A DNA stretch of 64,000 bases from Microbacterium jejuense (GTDB taxonomy: Bacteria; Actinomycetota; Actinomycetes; Actinomycetales; Microbacteriaceae), in the NCBI RefSeq assembly GCF_019511665.1, contig NZ_JAEUAW010000018.1:1-64000 (forward strand), read 5' to 3'. Of the stretch, positions 1 through 7,191 are shown one piece after another. The position numbers and the translations under genes are program-made. Under the pieces are notes generated by a model that worked only from the letters and a program-made list of their open reading frames with translations, was not told the DNA's origin and ran no database searches. Numbering within the stretch: position 1 is the first letter of the stretch; each line of letters starts with the position of its first letter.

Positions 1-1
1 G

Positions 2-1639
2 TCGCGTCGATCCCGGCGCCCGGCCCGCGCGGGCGGCGGCGGGTTCGGCCCGGGCGCCGGGATCGACGCGACCCTTCAGCTCGGCGACGACCTCCGCCGA
101 CCGCAGGACACCGTCGTCATCGAGCTGCGCACCGACGCCCCCGCCGTGCCCTACCTGCGCGCCACCACCCTCAGCAGGTTCGAGGGCGACGTGTGGGAGC
201 CGGACCGTTCGCAGACCGTGGCGCTCACCAGCGACCGCGCGTTCGGCGAGATCGACCTTGCGGACGACATCGAGACCGCCGAGTACACGACCAAGATCGA
301 CATCGTGAGCCTCGACACGGTGTGGGCGCCGGTGCCCTACCCGGCCCAGGCGGTCACGGGCCTCGACGGACTGTGGGGAGCCGTCCCGTACAACCGCACC
401 GTGGCCACGGCCAGCGGCACGACACAGGGCCAGTCCTACGAGGTCGTGTACGACCCGCCGCGCCCGTCGCTCGAGCAGATGCGCGCGCTCGTCCCGGGCG
501 GCGATCAGGTGCGCGACGACACGACCCAGCTGCCCGAAGACCTGCCTCCGATCATCGGCGAGACGGCGGCGCAGGTCACCGCCGACGCCGCGACCGACTA
601 CGACAAGCTGATCGCCCTGCAGCGGTGGTTCCGCGGCGGCGAGTTCACCTACTCGCTCGAAGCGCCCGTCGAGGACGGCTTCGACGGCAGCGGGGCCGAT
701 GCCGTCGCGCAGTTCCTCGACGTGAAGAAGGGCTACTGCGTGCACTTCGCGTCGGCGTTCGCACTCATGGCGCGCACGCTCCACATCCCGTCGCGGATCG
801 TGGTCGGGTACCTTCCCGGCGAGGCCACCACCGAGACCGTCGACGGCGAGACCGTCTACGCGGTGAAGAGCTCGCAGCTGCACGCGTGGCCCGAGGTGTA
901 CTTCGAGGGCGTCGGCTGGATCTCGTTCGAGCCGACGGTGAGCCTGGGTGTGCCGACCACGTTCTCACCCGCCGCCGCGGTGCCGGGTCAGGGCCAGGGC
1001 GCCGACACGCCGACGCTGGGCGCGACTCCGGCCCCGACCCGGTCGGTCGACCCGAACGCACTCGAGCCCGATCAGCAGCGCAGCGCGTCCGGATCCGGCG
1101 CGACTCGCTCCGCCATCGACCCGCTCCCCTTGTTCGGCGTCGTCGCTCTCGTGGTGTTCGTGCTCGCCCTGCCGTTGCTCGCCCGCGAGCTGCGGCGCCG
1201 GCAGCAGGATGCGGCCGCCCGTCGCGGCGATGCGGCCGCGGCCTGGCAGTCGGTCCAGGACGCCGCGATCGACATCGGCATCGAGGTGCCTTCGAGCGAG
1301 ACGCCGCGTGCCTTCGCACAGCGGCTCATCGCGCAGCACGGGGTTCCGGCATCCGACATGAACACCGTCCTCATCGCGATCGAACGCGTCAGCTATTCGA
1401 AGGCGGGAACGCGCTCGTACTGGATGGGGGATGCCGCAGCCGACGCGGCGGCGGCGGTCCGCGCCGCGCTGCTCGCCTCGGTGCCGCCGTCGCGCCGCAT
1501 CGTCGCGATCCTCGCGCCGCGTTCGCTCGTCATCCGCCCGGGCAGCGTCTATGCCGGCACGGCGCCGGTGCAGGGACGAGAGCCGCGTCAGGGTAGGATG
1601 TTCTCTGGTCCTCCGGGACCGCCCGGAGGATTCGCCTAG
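2..1639 (+). CDS. Transglutaminase-domain membrane protein, 5'-partial
   Basis: The reading frame is open from the first bases, so the gene starts outside the window; 545 codons are visible. It carries a transglutaminase-like core: the nucleophile Cys lies in GYCVHFASA (codon at 737-739), the His in HAWPEVYF (881-883), and the third acidic position is FEPT, as often seen in actinobacterial homologues. A hydrophobic segment follows at about 1120-1190, then a cytoplasmic tail resembling DUF4129. This is the C-terminal half of the TgpA/DUF3488-transglutaminase layout; the N-terminal membrane helices would lie upstream. The role in family members is poorly defined, and cell-surface processing is a guess. 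The last codons run 15 nt into tRNA-Ser, and the low-complexity tail GPPGPPGGFA suggests the natural stop may have been lost. Confidence 0.85.
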   Translation, partial: SRRSRRPARAGGGGFGPGAGIDATLQLGDDLRRPQDTVVIELRTDAPAVPYLRATTLSRFEGDVWEPDRSQTVALTSDRAFGEIDLADDIETAEYTTKIDIVSLDTVWAPVPYPAQAVTGLDGLWGAVPYNRTVATASGTTQGQSYEVVYDPPRPSLEQMRALVPGGDQVRDDTTQLPEDLPPIIGETAAQVTADAATDYDKLIALQRWFRGGEFTYSLEAPVEDGFDGSGADAVAQFLDVKKGYCVHFASAFALMARTLHIPSRIVVGYLPGEATTETVDGETVYAVKSSQLHAWPEVYFEGVGWISFEPTVSLGVPTTFSPAAAVPGQGQGADTPTLGATPAPTRSVDPNALEPDQQRSASGSGATRSAIDPLPLFGVVALVVFVLALPLLARELRRRQQDAAARRGDAAAAWQSVQDAAIDIGIEVPSSETPRAFAQRLIAQHGVPASDMNTVLIAIERVSYSKAGTRSYWMGDAAADAAAAVRAALLASVPPSRRIVAILAPRSLVIRPGSVYAGTAPVQGREPRQGRMFSGPPGPPGGFA

Positions 1640-1711
1640 TGGCCTATGGCGCACGCTTGGAAAGCGTGTTGGGGATGAAACCCCTCGGGGGTTCGAATCC
1701 CCCATCCTCCG
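1625..1711 (+). tRNA. tRNA-Ser (anticodon GGA)
   Basis: The 87-nt cloverleaf has acceptor arms GGAGGAT (1625-1631) and ATCCTCC (1704-1710) followed by discriminator G. The anticodon stem CACGC/GCGTG encloses loop TTGGAAA with anticodon GGA at 1659-1661. There is a long class II variable arm, and the T-arm reads GGGGGTTCGAATCCCCC. No CCA is encoded. The length and long variable arm fit serine. The 5' end overlaps the upstream CDS stop and the 3' half is antisense to the end of the arsC-like ORF. Confidence 0.97.
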
Positions 1712-2138
1712 CACCTGAGATCCCTGCACTGTCGTGCGTCGGCAGCAGATCAGCCAGCAGCCCCTCGACACGCGCCCGGATCGCGTCGCGGATGGGGCGC
1801 ACAGCATCGATGGGCTGACCGGCCGGGTCATCCAGCACCCAGTCCTCGTACCGCTTGCCCGGGAACACCGGGCATGCGTCTCCGCAGCCCATCGTGATGA
1901 CCACGTCCGATTCACGGACCGCATCCACCGTGAGCGCCTGGGGCGTCCCGCCGGCGATGTCGATCCCGTCCTCGGCCATCGCCGCGACGGCCACCGGGTT
2001 GATCTCGTCTTTCGGGGCGGAGCCCGCAGAGAGCACCTCCACGGCGCCCCCTCCAAGGGCGCGCAGATAGCCCGCGGCCATCTGCGAGCGGCCTGCGTTG
2101 TGCACGCAGACGAACAGAACGGTTGGCTTGTCGGTCAT
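1644..2138 (-). CDS. arsC: Arsenate reductase, LMW-PTP type (ArsC)
   Basis: This 164-aa protein reduces arsenate to arsenite in the cytoplasm. The P-loop CVHNAGR (Cys11-X5-Arg17) is the catalytic motif of the low-molecular-weight phosphatase fold. A second Cys pair, MGCGDACP (Cys85, Cys89), could carry the redox relay, and the Asp-Pro motif is at about 104-105. The ATG at 2138 is preferred over an upstream GTG because GAGG precedes it by 5 nt. The enzyme core is complete by about residue 133. Residues 143-164 are read from the antisense strand of tRNA-Ser, so the natural stop seems to be missing. It lies downstream of the ArsR-ArsC fusion with a palindromic operator between them. Confidence 0.93.
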   Translation of the reverse strand: MTDKPTVLFVCVHNAGRSQMAAGYLRALGGGAVEVLSAGSAPKDEINPVAVAAMAEDGIDIAGGTPQALTVDAVRESDVVITMGCGDACPVFPGKRYEDWVLDDPAGQPIDAVRPIRDAIRARVEGLLADLLPTHDSAGISGAEDGGFEPPRGFIPNTLSKRAP

Positions 2139-2164
2139 GGCGGCCTCGCTTTCTCTCACAAAGC

Positions 2165-2180
2165 ATAGACCATGGTCTAT
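2165..2180. promoter_or_regulatory. ArsR-type operator, copy 1
   Basis: This is a perfect 16-nt palindrome, ATAGACCATGGTCTAT, directly after the stop codon of the fusion gene and 26 nt before the arsC ATG. It has the same arms (ATAGAC...GTCTAT, 4-nt spacer) as the site over the fusion gene's own start at 3079-3094. It probably gives arsC a separate repressed promoter. Confidence 0.75.
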
Positions 2181-3080
2181 TTATCGCGAGGATCCGGCAG
2201 CTGGACTCGCGGCCAAGAGCTCCGCGAGAAGCGCGCGGACCCTGTCCTCGATGTCCTGCCGGATCACGCGGACCTGTTCGAGCGACCTGCCGACCGGGTC
2301 CTCCAGGTCCCAGTCCAGATAGCGGCGCCCGGGGTAGATCGGACACGCGTCACCACAGCCCATCGTCACCACGACGTCCGCAGCCCGCACCATCTCGTCG
2401 GTCAGCGGCTTGGGGAACTCGGCCCCGAGGGAGATCCCGATCTCGTCCAGCGTCGTGACGATCGCCTGGCGCACGTCACTGGCGGGCTCAGACCCCGCCG
2501 TATGCACGGACACCCGGTCGCCTCCCAGCTGCCGCAGGACGCCCGCTGCCATCTGCGAGCGCCCCGCGTTCTGGACGCACACGAACAGAACCGTCGGGAC
2601 GCCGGAAGGAGTGCCCTGGGCGCGATGCATGGCATCGAGCCGCTGCGCGGCGAACGCCGCCGTGCGGCTCGCCAGCAGCGGCGACTGCGAGCGGGCCGCG
2701 AGCAGCTGATAGCTCTCCTGAACCTTGGCTCGCACGCTCTCGCGGCTGAACACACCCGCGAATCGGACGGCGAGATCGTTCGCGATCCGTTCGAAGTCAG
2801 GCTCAACCGGAGCGCTGCGCGGCGCGCCGAGCAGGGCATCGACCCGTGCGGCGTGGTCATCCGAGATCGAATACCAGACACGACGCCCCTCGGGCCGCCG
2901 CACGACGATCCCTTCATGGTGCAGCGCCTTCACGTGATGACTGACCGTCGGCTGCGTGAGCTCCAGTTCTGCCGCGAGGCGTCCGACGAGCTCGCGACCG
3001 TCGTCGGCGTCCCGAATCAATCGAAGGATCCTCGCGCGGGTCGGATCAGCCAGAGTCGTGAGGTCCGCCGGCTGATTCAT
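2181..3080 (-). CDS. ArsR-ArsC fusion protein
   Basis: This 299-aa protein joins a winged-helix ArsR regulator to an arsenate reductase. Residues 1-85 are the HTH domain (recognition helix LTQPTVSHHVKAL). Residues about 94-135 form a helical segment typical of the N-terminus of actinobacterial ArsC proteins. Residues 162-299 are an LMW-PTP fold with Cys168-X5-Arg174 and the pair Cys242/Cys246. The HTH half contains no cysteine, so the usual arsenite site of ArsR is absent. An arsR-arsC fusion (arsRC2) was described, to my recollection, in a Microbacterium ars cluster. The ATG at 3080 lies 7 nt after TAGACT, which is inside an ATAGAC/GTCTAT palindrome, implying a leaderless self-repressed transcript. 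Confidence 0.9.
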   Translation of the reverse strand: MNQPADLTTLADPTRARILRLIRDADDGRELVGRLAAELELTQPTVSHHVKALHHEGIVVRRPEGRRVWYSISDDHAARVDALLGAPRSAPVEPDFERIANDLAVRFAGVFSRESVRAKVQESYQLLAARSQSPLLASRTAAFAAQRLDAMHRAQGTPSGVPTVLFVCVQNAGRSQMAAGVLRQLGGDRVSVHTAGSEPASDVRQAIVTTLDEIGISLGAEFPKPLTDEMVRAADVVVTMGCGDACPIYPGRRYLDWDLEDPVGRSLEQVRVIRQDIEDRVRALLAELLAASPAAGSSR

Positions 3081-3094
3081 AGACGAAAGTCTAT
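3079..3094. promoter_or_regulatory. ArsR-type operator, copy 2, over the fusion-gene start
   Basis: The inverted repeat ATAGACGAAAGTCTAT has arms identical to copy 1 at 2165-2180. It covers the -10 box (TAGACT on the minus strand) and the first base pairs of the start codon of the ArsR-ArsC fusion, so bound repressor would block initiation directly. Confidence 0.75.
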
Positions 3095-3137
3095 CTCTCA
3101 GGCGAGTCGCGCCGGCCTGGTCGACTCGTCGGCGGCG

Positions 3138-3659
3138 TCAGTCTGCCGCCACGACGGCGCTGCGACGCTCGATCAGGATGGTGTCACGCCACGCGCCGGC
3201 GCGGGGACCGACGGTCGACCGGGCGATGCGCTCGCGTCGGCCCACCACCCGGAAACCGGCGGCCTCATGCAGGCGCAGGCTCGCGGCGTTCTCGGGGAAG
3301 ACGCTCGACTGAATGGTCCAGATCCCTCGGGCCTCGGCGGCGTGGATGAACGTGTCCAGAAGCAGGCGACCGATCCCCTGACCTCGGGCATCGCGAGCGA
3401 TGTAGACCGAGTGCTCGGCGACACCGCGGTACGCCGGCCGGGTCGACACGGCGGCGCCGGCGACCCAGCCGACCACGATCCCCGCAGGATCGAGGGCGAC
3501 GAAGCGCGAACCGGCGAGGCGGCCTGCATCGAACCCCGCCCACGTGGGAGTGGCCGACTCGAACGTCGCCTCGCCGTCCTCGATCCCCTGGGCATAGATC
3601 TCTTCCACGGCCGGCCAGTCTTCGGCTGTCATCTCGCGCACATCTGTCACGAGCAACAT
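3138..3659 (-). CDS. arsN: GNAT acetyltransferase, ArsN / phosphinothricin-acetyltransferase type
   Basis: This 173-aa GNAT protein has the acetyl-CoA loop in ARDARGQGIGRLLLD and the C-terminal signature SSVFPENAASLRLHEAAGFR, characteristic of phosphinothricin acetyltransferase relatives. Members in ars operons (ArsN1) acetylate the arsenic antibiotic arsinothricin, and that is the most likely role here given the neighbours. The ATG at 3659 is chosen over upstream codons because it starts the conserved domain and overlaps the stop of the flavoprotein gene by 13 nt, suggesting translational coupling. A general amino-acid N-acetyltransferase is the alternative. Confidence 0.8.
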   Translation of the reverse strand: MLLVTDVREMTAEDWPAVEEIYAQGIEDGEATFESATPTWAGFDAGRLAGSRFVALDPAGIVVGWVAGAAVSTRPAYRGVAEHSVYIARDARGQGIGRLLLDTFIHAAEARGIWTIQSSVFPENAASLRLHEAAGFRVVGRRERIARSTVGPRAGAWRDTILIERRSAVVAAD

Positions 3660-4963
3660 CCTCCACCGCTTACGGCGCCGGTCGAGCACACACCGGTGGC
3701 GGGAAGCACGAGTTCCACATTCGACGCGGAAGCCGTGTCGCCCGCGAGCCACGCCGTCACCGAGCGCACCTGCTCGTAGCCGGTCGCGAGGAGGAAGGTC
3801 GGCGCACGCCCATAGGACTTCATCCCGACGATGAAGAATCCCTTCTCGGGGTGAGCGAGTTCGCGGAAGCCGTGAGGCTCCACCGTCCCGCAGGAGTGCA
3901 CGTTGGGATCGATGAGGGGCGCGAGGCGCTTGGGCGCCTCGACGATGTCGTCGAGCTCGAGGCGGATCTCGCGAAGCATGTCGAGGTTCGGCCGGAAGCC
4001 GGTCGCGTTCACCACGACGTCCGTCTCGTGCGTCACCACCTCCCCGCGGCGATGGCCGACGAGCTCGACGGTGTCGCCGACGCGACGGGCACGGATCGTC
4101 TCGAACCCGTCGACGAGTGCGATCTCGCCACGCTCGACGGCCCGGTCGACGCGACTGCCCAGGTTGGCGCGGTCGACGAGTTCGTCATCCGGCGACGATG
4201 ACACGCGCACCGCTTTCGCGTTGCGGATCAGCCAGGTGACCTCGGTGCCGGGCTCTTCGCGGGCGAGCCGGACCAGCGCGAGAAGCGTGTTGGCCGCCGA
4301 GTGCCCCGCACCGACCACCGTCACGCGCCGACCGGCGAACTCCCCACGATCCCTTCCCGTCACATCGGGCAGCGCCGGAGTGACGCGATCGGCGATATCG
4401 GTCATCCCGAGCAGCTCCAGACCACTGGACGACAGCGAGTTCGGCGAGAGGTAGGTGCCGGAAGCGTCGATGACCGCACGCGCGGCAACGTCCTCCACCG
4501 CGCCGTCCACGGTGCGGACGCGGACGGCGAACGGTGTGGCAGCACGCCGCGCCGTCCGCGTCCGGTCCATTCCTTCACGCGTCACGCCGACGACCTCGAC
4601 GCCTGTGCGGACCCGCGAGGCGATCTCGGGAACCTCGGCCAGCGGAGCGATATAGCTCTCGACGAGCTCCGTCCCTGTTGGTGCCCTCTCCGGATCAGGC
4701 AGTTCCCAGCCGCGCTTCTCCAGAAGACGCCGCGACGCCGGGTCGACCAGGTGCTTCCACGGCGAGAACAGTCGCGTGTGCCCCCAGGAACGAACGCTGG
4801 CCGCCACCTCATCGCCGGCTTCGTACACGATGAAGTCCATGCCGCGCTCGGCGAGGTTCGCGGCGGCGGCGAGCCCGATCGGGCCGGCGCCGATGATCGC
4901 GACAGGAAGAGCGGGGAGCGTGTCGGCTTCCGCGACACGAGCGGTGAGGTCGAGCAGGGTCAC
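3647..4963 (-). CDS. Flavoprotein monooxygenase of the ars locus (ArsO-like)
   Basis: This 438-aa protein has two dinucleotide-binding motifs: GAGPIG (residues 25-30, FAD) and GAGHSA (218-223, NADPH), plus the late motif NATGFRPN. This layout fits class B flavin monooxygenase/oxidoreductases found in actinobacterial ars operons, often called ArsO; the substrate is not established. The C-terminus carries Cys426 and a vicinal pair Cys436-Cys437 (GGGCCS), a possible trivalent-arsenic handling site. GTG at 4963 is preferred because GGAGG lies 5 nt upstream; a TTG at 4975 is possible. It is divergent from arsR, with operator half-sites between, and its end overlaps the arsN-like gene. Confidence 0.82.
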   Translation of the reverse strand: MTLLDLTARVAEADTLPALPVAIIGAGPIGLAAAANLAERGMDFIVYEAGDEVAASVRSWGHTRLFSPWKHLVDPASRRLLEKRGWELPDPERAPTGTELVESYIAPLAEVPEIASRVRTGVEVVGVTREGMDRTRTARRAATPFAVRVRTVDGAVEDVAARAVIDASGTYLSPNSLSSSGLELLGMTDIADRVTPALPDVTGRDRGEFAGRRVTVVGAGHSAANTLLALVRLAREEPGTEVTWLIRNAKAVRVSSSPDDELVDRANLGSRVDRAVERGEIALVDGFETIRARRVGDTVELVGHRRGEVVTHETDVVVNATGFRPNLDMLREIRLELDDIVEAPKRLAPLIDPNVHSCGTVEPHGFRELAHPEKGFFIVGMKSYGRAPTFLLATGYEQVRSVTAWLAGDTASASNVELVLPATGVCSTGAVSGGGCCS

Positions 4964-4979
4964 AACATCCTCCAAGAAA

Positions 4980-5049
4980 TATCGATGAACTTCGATAGCT
5001 GATTCTGATCACATCTATCGACGCATGTCAATATCGACTACTATCGATA
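4980..5049. promoter_or_regulatory. Divergent ars operator region (TATCGA half-sites)
   Basis: The 87-nt gap between the flavoprotein and arsR starts holds an inverted repeat TATCGA-N6-TCGATA (4980-4997), further TATCGA half-sites at 5016 and 5032, and the palindrome TATCGATA at 5042-5049. The -10 box TACTAT of arsR (5039-5044) lies inside this array. The motif differs from the ATAGAC/GTCTAT sites, so two ArsR proteins with different specificities probably act in this locus. Confidence 0.7.
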
Positions 5050-5050
5050 T

Positions 5051-5401
5051 ATGACCACCATGCTCGACGTGACCGATATCACCCCCCGCGCCTGCTGCGC
5101 CCCGCTGGTCCGCGAGCCGCTGACCGCCGAAGAAGCCGAGCAGCTGGCCGCGACGATGAAGGCGCTGGCCGACCCCACCCGCCTGCGTCTGCTGTCGATC
5201 GTCGCGGCCTCCGAGGATTCCGAGGCGTGCGTCTGTGATCTGATCGAGCCCGTGGGCCTGAGCCAGCCGACGGTGTCGCATCATCTGAAGATCCTCACGG
5301 CGGCAGGGTTCCTCACTCGCAGCAAGCGCGGCACGTGGGCGTACTTCAGGCTGGTCCCCGGCGCGCTCGACCGCGTCTCGCAGCTCCTCGTCGCCTCGTG
5401 A
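5051..5401 (+). CDS. arsR: ArsR family arsenite-responsive repressor
   Basis: This 116-aa winged-helix repressor has the HTH in LSQPTVSHHLKIL. Cysteines at 15-16 (RACCAP) and 60/62 (EACVCDL) match the type of arsenite site known for Corynebacterium ArsR (Cys15, Cys16, Cys55). Binding of As(III) would release the operator. The ATG follows a TACTAT -10 box by 6 nt, consistent with a leaderless mRNA. The stop overlaps the GTG of the aquaporin gene (GTGA), so the two are one operon. Confidence 0.92.
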   Translation: MTTMLDVTDITPRACCAPLVREPLTAEEAEQLAATMKALADPTRLRLLSIVAASEDSEACVCDLIEPVGLSQPTVSHHLKILTAAGFLTRSKRGTWAYFRLVPGALDRVSQLLVAS

Positions 5402-6087
5402 GCCAGACGGTCCGCGCCTGCGTGGGTGAGTTCCTCGGCAGCGCGGGGTTGGCAGCGGTGGTCGTCGGGTCCGGGATCGCGGCGCAGCGCCTCTCCCCCG
5501 CCGACGTCGGCCTGCAACTGCTGGAGAACGCGTTCGCGACCGCGCTCGGGCTCGCCGTGCTCATCCTCGTGTTCGCGACGATCTCGGGATCCCACTTCAA
5601 TCCCGTGGTCACCCTCGTCGACATCGCGCTCCACCGGCGCAGGCGGGTGATCGCGGCGACCTACCTCCCCGCACAGATGATCGGCTGCATCGCCGGGGGG
5701 ATCCTGGCCAATGCGATGTTCGCGGAGCCTGCCGTGGCGTGGAGCACGACGGATCGCTCGGCGTGGCCCGTGCTGCTGTCCGAGGTGGTCGCGACCGCCG
5801 GGCTCATCGTGCTGATCTTCGCGCTCGTACGGACGGGACGCTCGCAGCTCGCCGCACCCGCCGTCGGTGCGTACATCGGCGCGGCATACTTCTTCACCTC
5901 CTCGACGAGCTTCGCGAACCCGGCCATCACGATCGGACGCATGTTCAGCGACACGTTCGCCGGCATCGCCCCGGAGTCCGTGGGTCCCTTCATCGGAGCG
6001 CAGCTGTTGGGCGCCGCGCTCGGCTACGCGGCCGTGCGGGTGCTTTTCCCGGTCGCGATGCCCGAGCCCGCGGTCGCGCAGAACTGA
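5398..6087 (+). CDS. aqpS: Aquaglyceroporin of the ars operon (AqpS-like)
   Basis: This 229-aa MIP-family channel has about six hydrophobic helices. The two pore loops carry NPV (68-70, GSHFNPVVTL) and NPA (174-176, SFANPAITIGR); replacement of the first NPA by NPV is common in the AqpS group. In Sinorhizobium, AqpS lets arsenite made by ArsC leave down its gradient in place of a pump. The ORF is open further upstream, but GTG at 5398, overlapping the arsR stop, gives the expected N-terminus. No Acr3/ArsB gene is seen, which supports the efflux role. Confidence 0.87.
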   Translation: MSQTVRACVGEFLGSAGLAAVVVGSGIAAQRLSPADVGLQLLENAFATALGLAVLILVFATISGSHFNPVVTLVDIALHRRRRVIAATYLPAQMIGCIAGGILANAMFAEPAVAWSTTDRSAWPVLLSEVVATAGLIVLIFALVRTGRSQLAAPAVGAYIGAAYFFTSSTSFANPAITIGRMFSDTFAGIAPESVGPFIGAQLLGAALGYAAVRVLFPVAMPEPAVAQN

Positions 6088-6192
6088 CACGCCGCGGTCA
6101 GCCCGCCGACCGGACCAGCCGCCGTTGACCGACAGGTTCGGACCCCGCGTGCGGTTGGATGATGGGTACGACACGGATCGAGCGGAGCGGAT

Positions 6193-6624
6193 ATGCCGGA
6201 GTGGCTGATCGTCGTACTCGGCGTGGCCGGCGGATTCGTCCTGCTGTGGCTGGTTCTTCTGCTCGTGCTGTGGATTCAGCAGCGTCGAGCCGGCTCGGAT
6301 GTGGACTGGAAGGGGATGCTGCGGCTCGTGCCGGACGTCATCCGGCTCGTCAGGCGTCTCGCGGGTGACCCCGCCGTGCCGCGCGGAACCCGGTGGTGGC
6401 TGGTCGGACTGCTCGGCTACCTGCTGTTGCCGATCGATCTCGTGCCGGACTTCATTCCCGTGCTCGGCTACGCCGACGACGCCATCGTCGTCGCGATCGT
6501 CTTGCGGTTCGCGATCCGGCACGCCGGCATCGAGGCGATACGGCGCCACTGGGCGGGCACTCCGGCGGGCCTGCAGAGCGTTCTCACCCTGGCGGGATAC
6601 GGGAAGGCGAACAGCGGCGTCTGA
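6193..6624 (+). CDS. DUF1232 (YkvA-type) membrane protein
   Basis: This 143-aa protein has an N-terminal transmembrane helix (residues 4-28) and a C-terminal DUF1232 block with the diagnostic hydrophobic segment LLPIDLVPDFIPVLGYADD. Members are small membrane proteins of unknown function. GGAG stands 5 nt before the ATG. It is not obviously linked to the ars locus upstream. Confidence 0.82.
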   Translation: MPEWLIVVLGVAGGFVLLWLVLLLVLWIQQRRAGSDVDWKGMLRLVPDVIRLVRRLAGDPAVPRGTRWWLVGLLGYLLLPIDLVPDFIPVLGYADDAIVVAIVLRFAIRHAGIEAIRRHWAGTPAGLQSVLTLAGYGKANSGV

Positions 6625-6684
6625 CGCACGCCTGTCCGAGCACGGGAATCCACCACAGCCCCGTGTCTGTGGCGACGCCGTGCG

Positions 6685-7029
6685 TCAGCCCTGCTCGCCG
6701 TCCAACCGGGGAAGGGACGGCAGGCCGGACTCGTCGATCGGGCGCGCCACAGGAGGGGTGCGGATCAGAGCGATCTTCTCCCGAAGGTACTCGACGGCGA
6801 CGGCGTTCGATGGCGGCACCATGTCGGAGTTGGTGGATTCTCCGGCCATGCTGGTAGCCGCGTTCAGAACGACGGTGAGATGGACCTCGTTGCCGTCCTG
6901 CGCCACGGCGCGCACGGTGACGGTATCGCCGCCCCGTTCCGCGGCGAGCAGACCGGTGTACTCCAGCAGGAGGTCGGCGGTCTCGTCATCGAGGAAGACA
7001 GCCTTGTCTGAGTAGGAGAGATGCTTCAT
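6685..7029 (-). CDS. Hypothetical protein, 114 aa
   Basis: The ATG at 7029 begins a plausible soluble protein (MKHLSYSDKAVFLDDETADL...) with a short beta-rich middle (TVTVRAVAQDGNEVHLTVVLN). The frame stays open far upstream on the minus strand, but that extension is antisense to two real plus-strand genes and is not used. There is no strong ribosome site. The sequence NSDMVPPSNAVAVEYLREKI suggests a conserved actinobacterial family of unknown role. It is divergent from the VOC gene. Confidence 0.65.
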   Translation of the reverse strand: MKHLSYSDKAVFLDDETADLLLEYTGLLAAERGGDTVTVRAVAQDGNEVHLTVVLNAATSMAGESTNSDMVPPSNAVAVEYLREKIALIRTPPVARPIDESGLPSLPRLDGEQG

Positions 7030-7098
7030 GGGGAGAGGTCTACGTGCCGGGCGACGACATCGACCAGCGTGTTGACACGTGGGCCGTCGTGTGTGTGT

Positions 7099-7128
7099 CG
7101 CAGCGACGCTCGTGCTCTTGTCGCTGCG
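7099..7128. promoter_or_regulatory. Inverted repeat in a divergent intergenic region
   Basis: CGCAGCGAC (7099-7107) pairs perfectly with GTCGCTGCG (7120-7128) across a 12-nt loop. The 162-nt gap separates two divergent genes, so an operator is more likely than a terminator. Nothing else is recognised in this gap. Confidence 0.4.
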
Positions 7129-7191
7129 GGCCGTTGCACTGTGTCGGTGGCCCCTGCGATCGTGGTCGCGACACGGGAGGCGGGTCGGCTC

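Noticed and set aside
28..75. Inverted repeat GTCGCGTCGATCCCGGCGCC / GGCGCCGGGATCGACGCGAC at the very start
   Set aside because: The two arms at 1-20 and about 53-72 are perfect complements, but they lie in the open frame of the partial gene at the contig edge, so an assembly or edge artefact cannot be excluded; too little flanking sequence to interpret.
2172..3779. Long plus-strand open frame (535 codons) across the ars genes
   Set aside because: It is the antisense shadow of the ArsR-ArsC fusion and arsN-like genes; high GC keeps opposite frames open and the translation lacks any domain.
6130..6160. Possible attachment-site copy of the tRNA-Ser 3' end downstream of the ars genes
   Set aside because: Only a few bases (GGTTCG, CCC) match; no integrase gene or true direct repeat was found.
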